31,489 bases of DNA from Muribaculaceae bacterium (GTDB lineage Bacteria; Bacteroidota; Bacteroidia; Bacteroidales; Muribaculaceae), in the NCBI GenBank assembly GCA_016292745.1, contig JAEDFO010000024.1:1-31489 (forward strand). Reading direction: 5' to 3'. Both the position numbers and the translations under genes were made by a program. Positions 31,104-31,489 of this stretch are shown one piece after another; within the stretch, counting starts at the first letter, position 1; the number at the start of each line of letters is the position of its first letter. The notes beneath the pieces were generated by a model. It was not told the origin of the DNA and did not search any database. It saw only the letters and a program-made list of their open reading frames with translations.

Positions 31104-31489
31104 ATGATTAAAGTAGGTATTAATGGTTTCGGACGTATCGGTAGATTCGTATTCCGTGCTGCTCAGACAAGAGACGACATCCAAATCGTAGGTATTAACG
31201 ACTTGTGCCCGGTTGACTACTTGGCTTACATGCTCAAGTACGATACAATGCACGGTGCTTTCGAAGGTACTATCGAAGCTGACGTTGAAAACAGCCAATT
31301 GATCGTTAACGGCAAGAAAATCCGCGTTACTGCTGAACGCAATCCAGCCGACCTTAAGTGGAACGAAGTTGAAGCTGAATACGTTGTTGAATCTACTGGT
31401 CTGTTCTTGACTCAGGAGAAGGCTCAGGCTCACATCGACGCCGGTGCTAAGTACGTTGTTATGTCAGCTCCTTCTAAGGACGCTACTCC
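31104..31489 (+). CDS. gapA: Glyceraldehyde-3-phosphate dehydrogenase, N-terminal part (runs off the window)
   Basis: 128 codons are visible from the ATG at 31104 to the right edge. The start MIKVGINGFGRIGRFVFRAA is the dinucleotide-binding Rossmann motif (GxGxxG-type, GFGRIG), then YMLKYDTMHGAF and EYVVESTGLFL, both characteristic of GAPDH. The active-site SCTTN lies beyond the window. The enzyme makes 1,3-bisphosphoglycerate and NADH in glycolysis. Codon use differs sharply from its neighbours: GGT, GCT, GTT and ACT dominate where most other genes here use GGC, GCC and ACC, the usual sign of a very highly expressed gene rather than transfer. A leader of 50-130 nt with two -7 boxes precedes it. 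Confidence 0.95.
   Translation, partial: MIKVGINGFGRIGRFVFRAAQTRDDIQIVGINDLCPVDYLAYMLKYDTMHGAFEGTIEADVENSQLIVNGKKIRVTAERNPADLKWNEVEAEYVVESTGLFLTQEKAQAHIDAGAKYVVMSAPSKDAT

Overview
The window is chromosomal DNA from a member of the Bacteroidota, most likely order Bacteroidales; a Muribaculaceae-like gut lineage fits but cannot be proven from sequence alone. The evidence is the Bacteroidetes-type promoter (TTTG, 18-21 nt, TAnnTTTG), seen almost exactly at several genes, the fused MurF-alanine racemase, the GSCFA and PCMD families, the SAD-uridine kinase fusion and the scarcity of Shine-Dalgarno sequences. Genes are moderately GC-rich and the spaces between them are AT-rich. No tRNA, rRNA, CRISPR array, insertion sequence or integrase was found.

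Left part (1-9.3 kb): the tail of a secreted-looking protein; a lipoprotein of the ADP-ribosylglycohydrolase family; a PCMD-domain exported protein; a POT peptide transporter; SufE; a large exported M16 zinc peptidase; and an exported metallo-beta-lactamase-fold protein. Middle (9.4-17.4 kb): a minus-strand operon menG - slyD-like - glycosyltransferase, divergent from an AGCS amino-acid/Na+ symporter, followed by obg-pgeF (overlapping) and a convergent uridine-kinase-like fusion protein. Next (17.5-22.8 kb), all on the plus strand: Na+/phosphate symporter with PhoU-like tail, rubrerythrin, a lipoprotein glutaminyl cyclase of the M28 fold, and the pyrH-frr pair.

Right part (22.8-31.5 kb): a 359-nt stretch without a convincing gene; a divergent trmH-like/murI pair with closely packed promoters; a two-gene cassette bounded by hairpins that encodes an uncharacterised acidic protein and a protein resembling SU10/DUF5309-type phage major capsid proteins but carrying an N-terminal membrane segment; then GSCFA-murF/alr (4-nt overlap), mscL, and the start of gapA.

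Much of the window is housekeeping: cell wall (murI, murF-alr, pgeF), nucleotides and translation (pyrH, uridine kinase, frr, obg), menaquinone and Fe-S assembly. The item most worth following is the orphan capsid-like cassette at 24.6-26.6 kb, which has no terminase, portal, tail or integrase genes around it. Second are two promoters placed exactly 4 nt before the ATG (AGCS symporter and trmH-like), which predict leaderless mRNAs. All functional names rest on motif recognition by eye; no database search was run.
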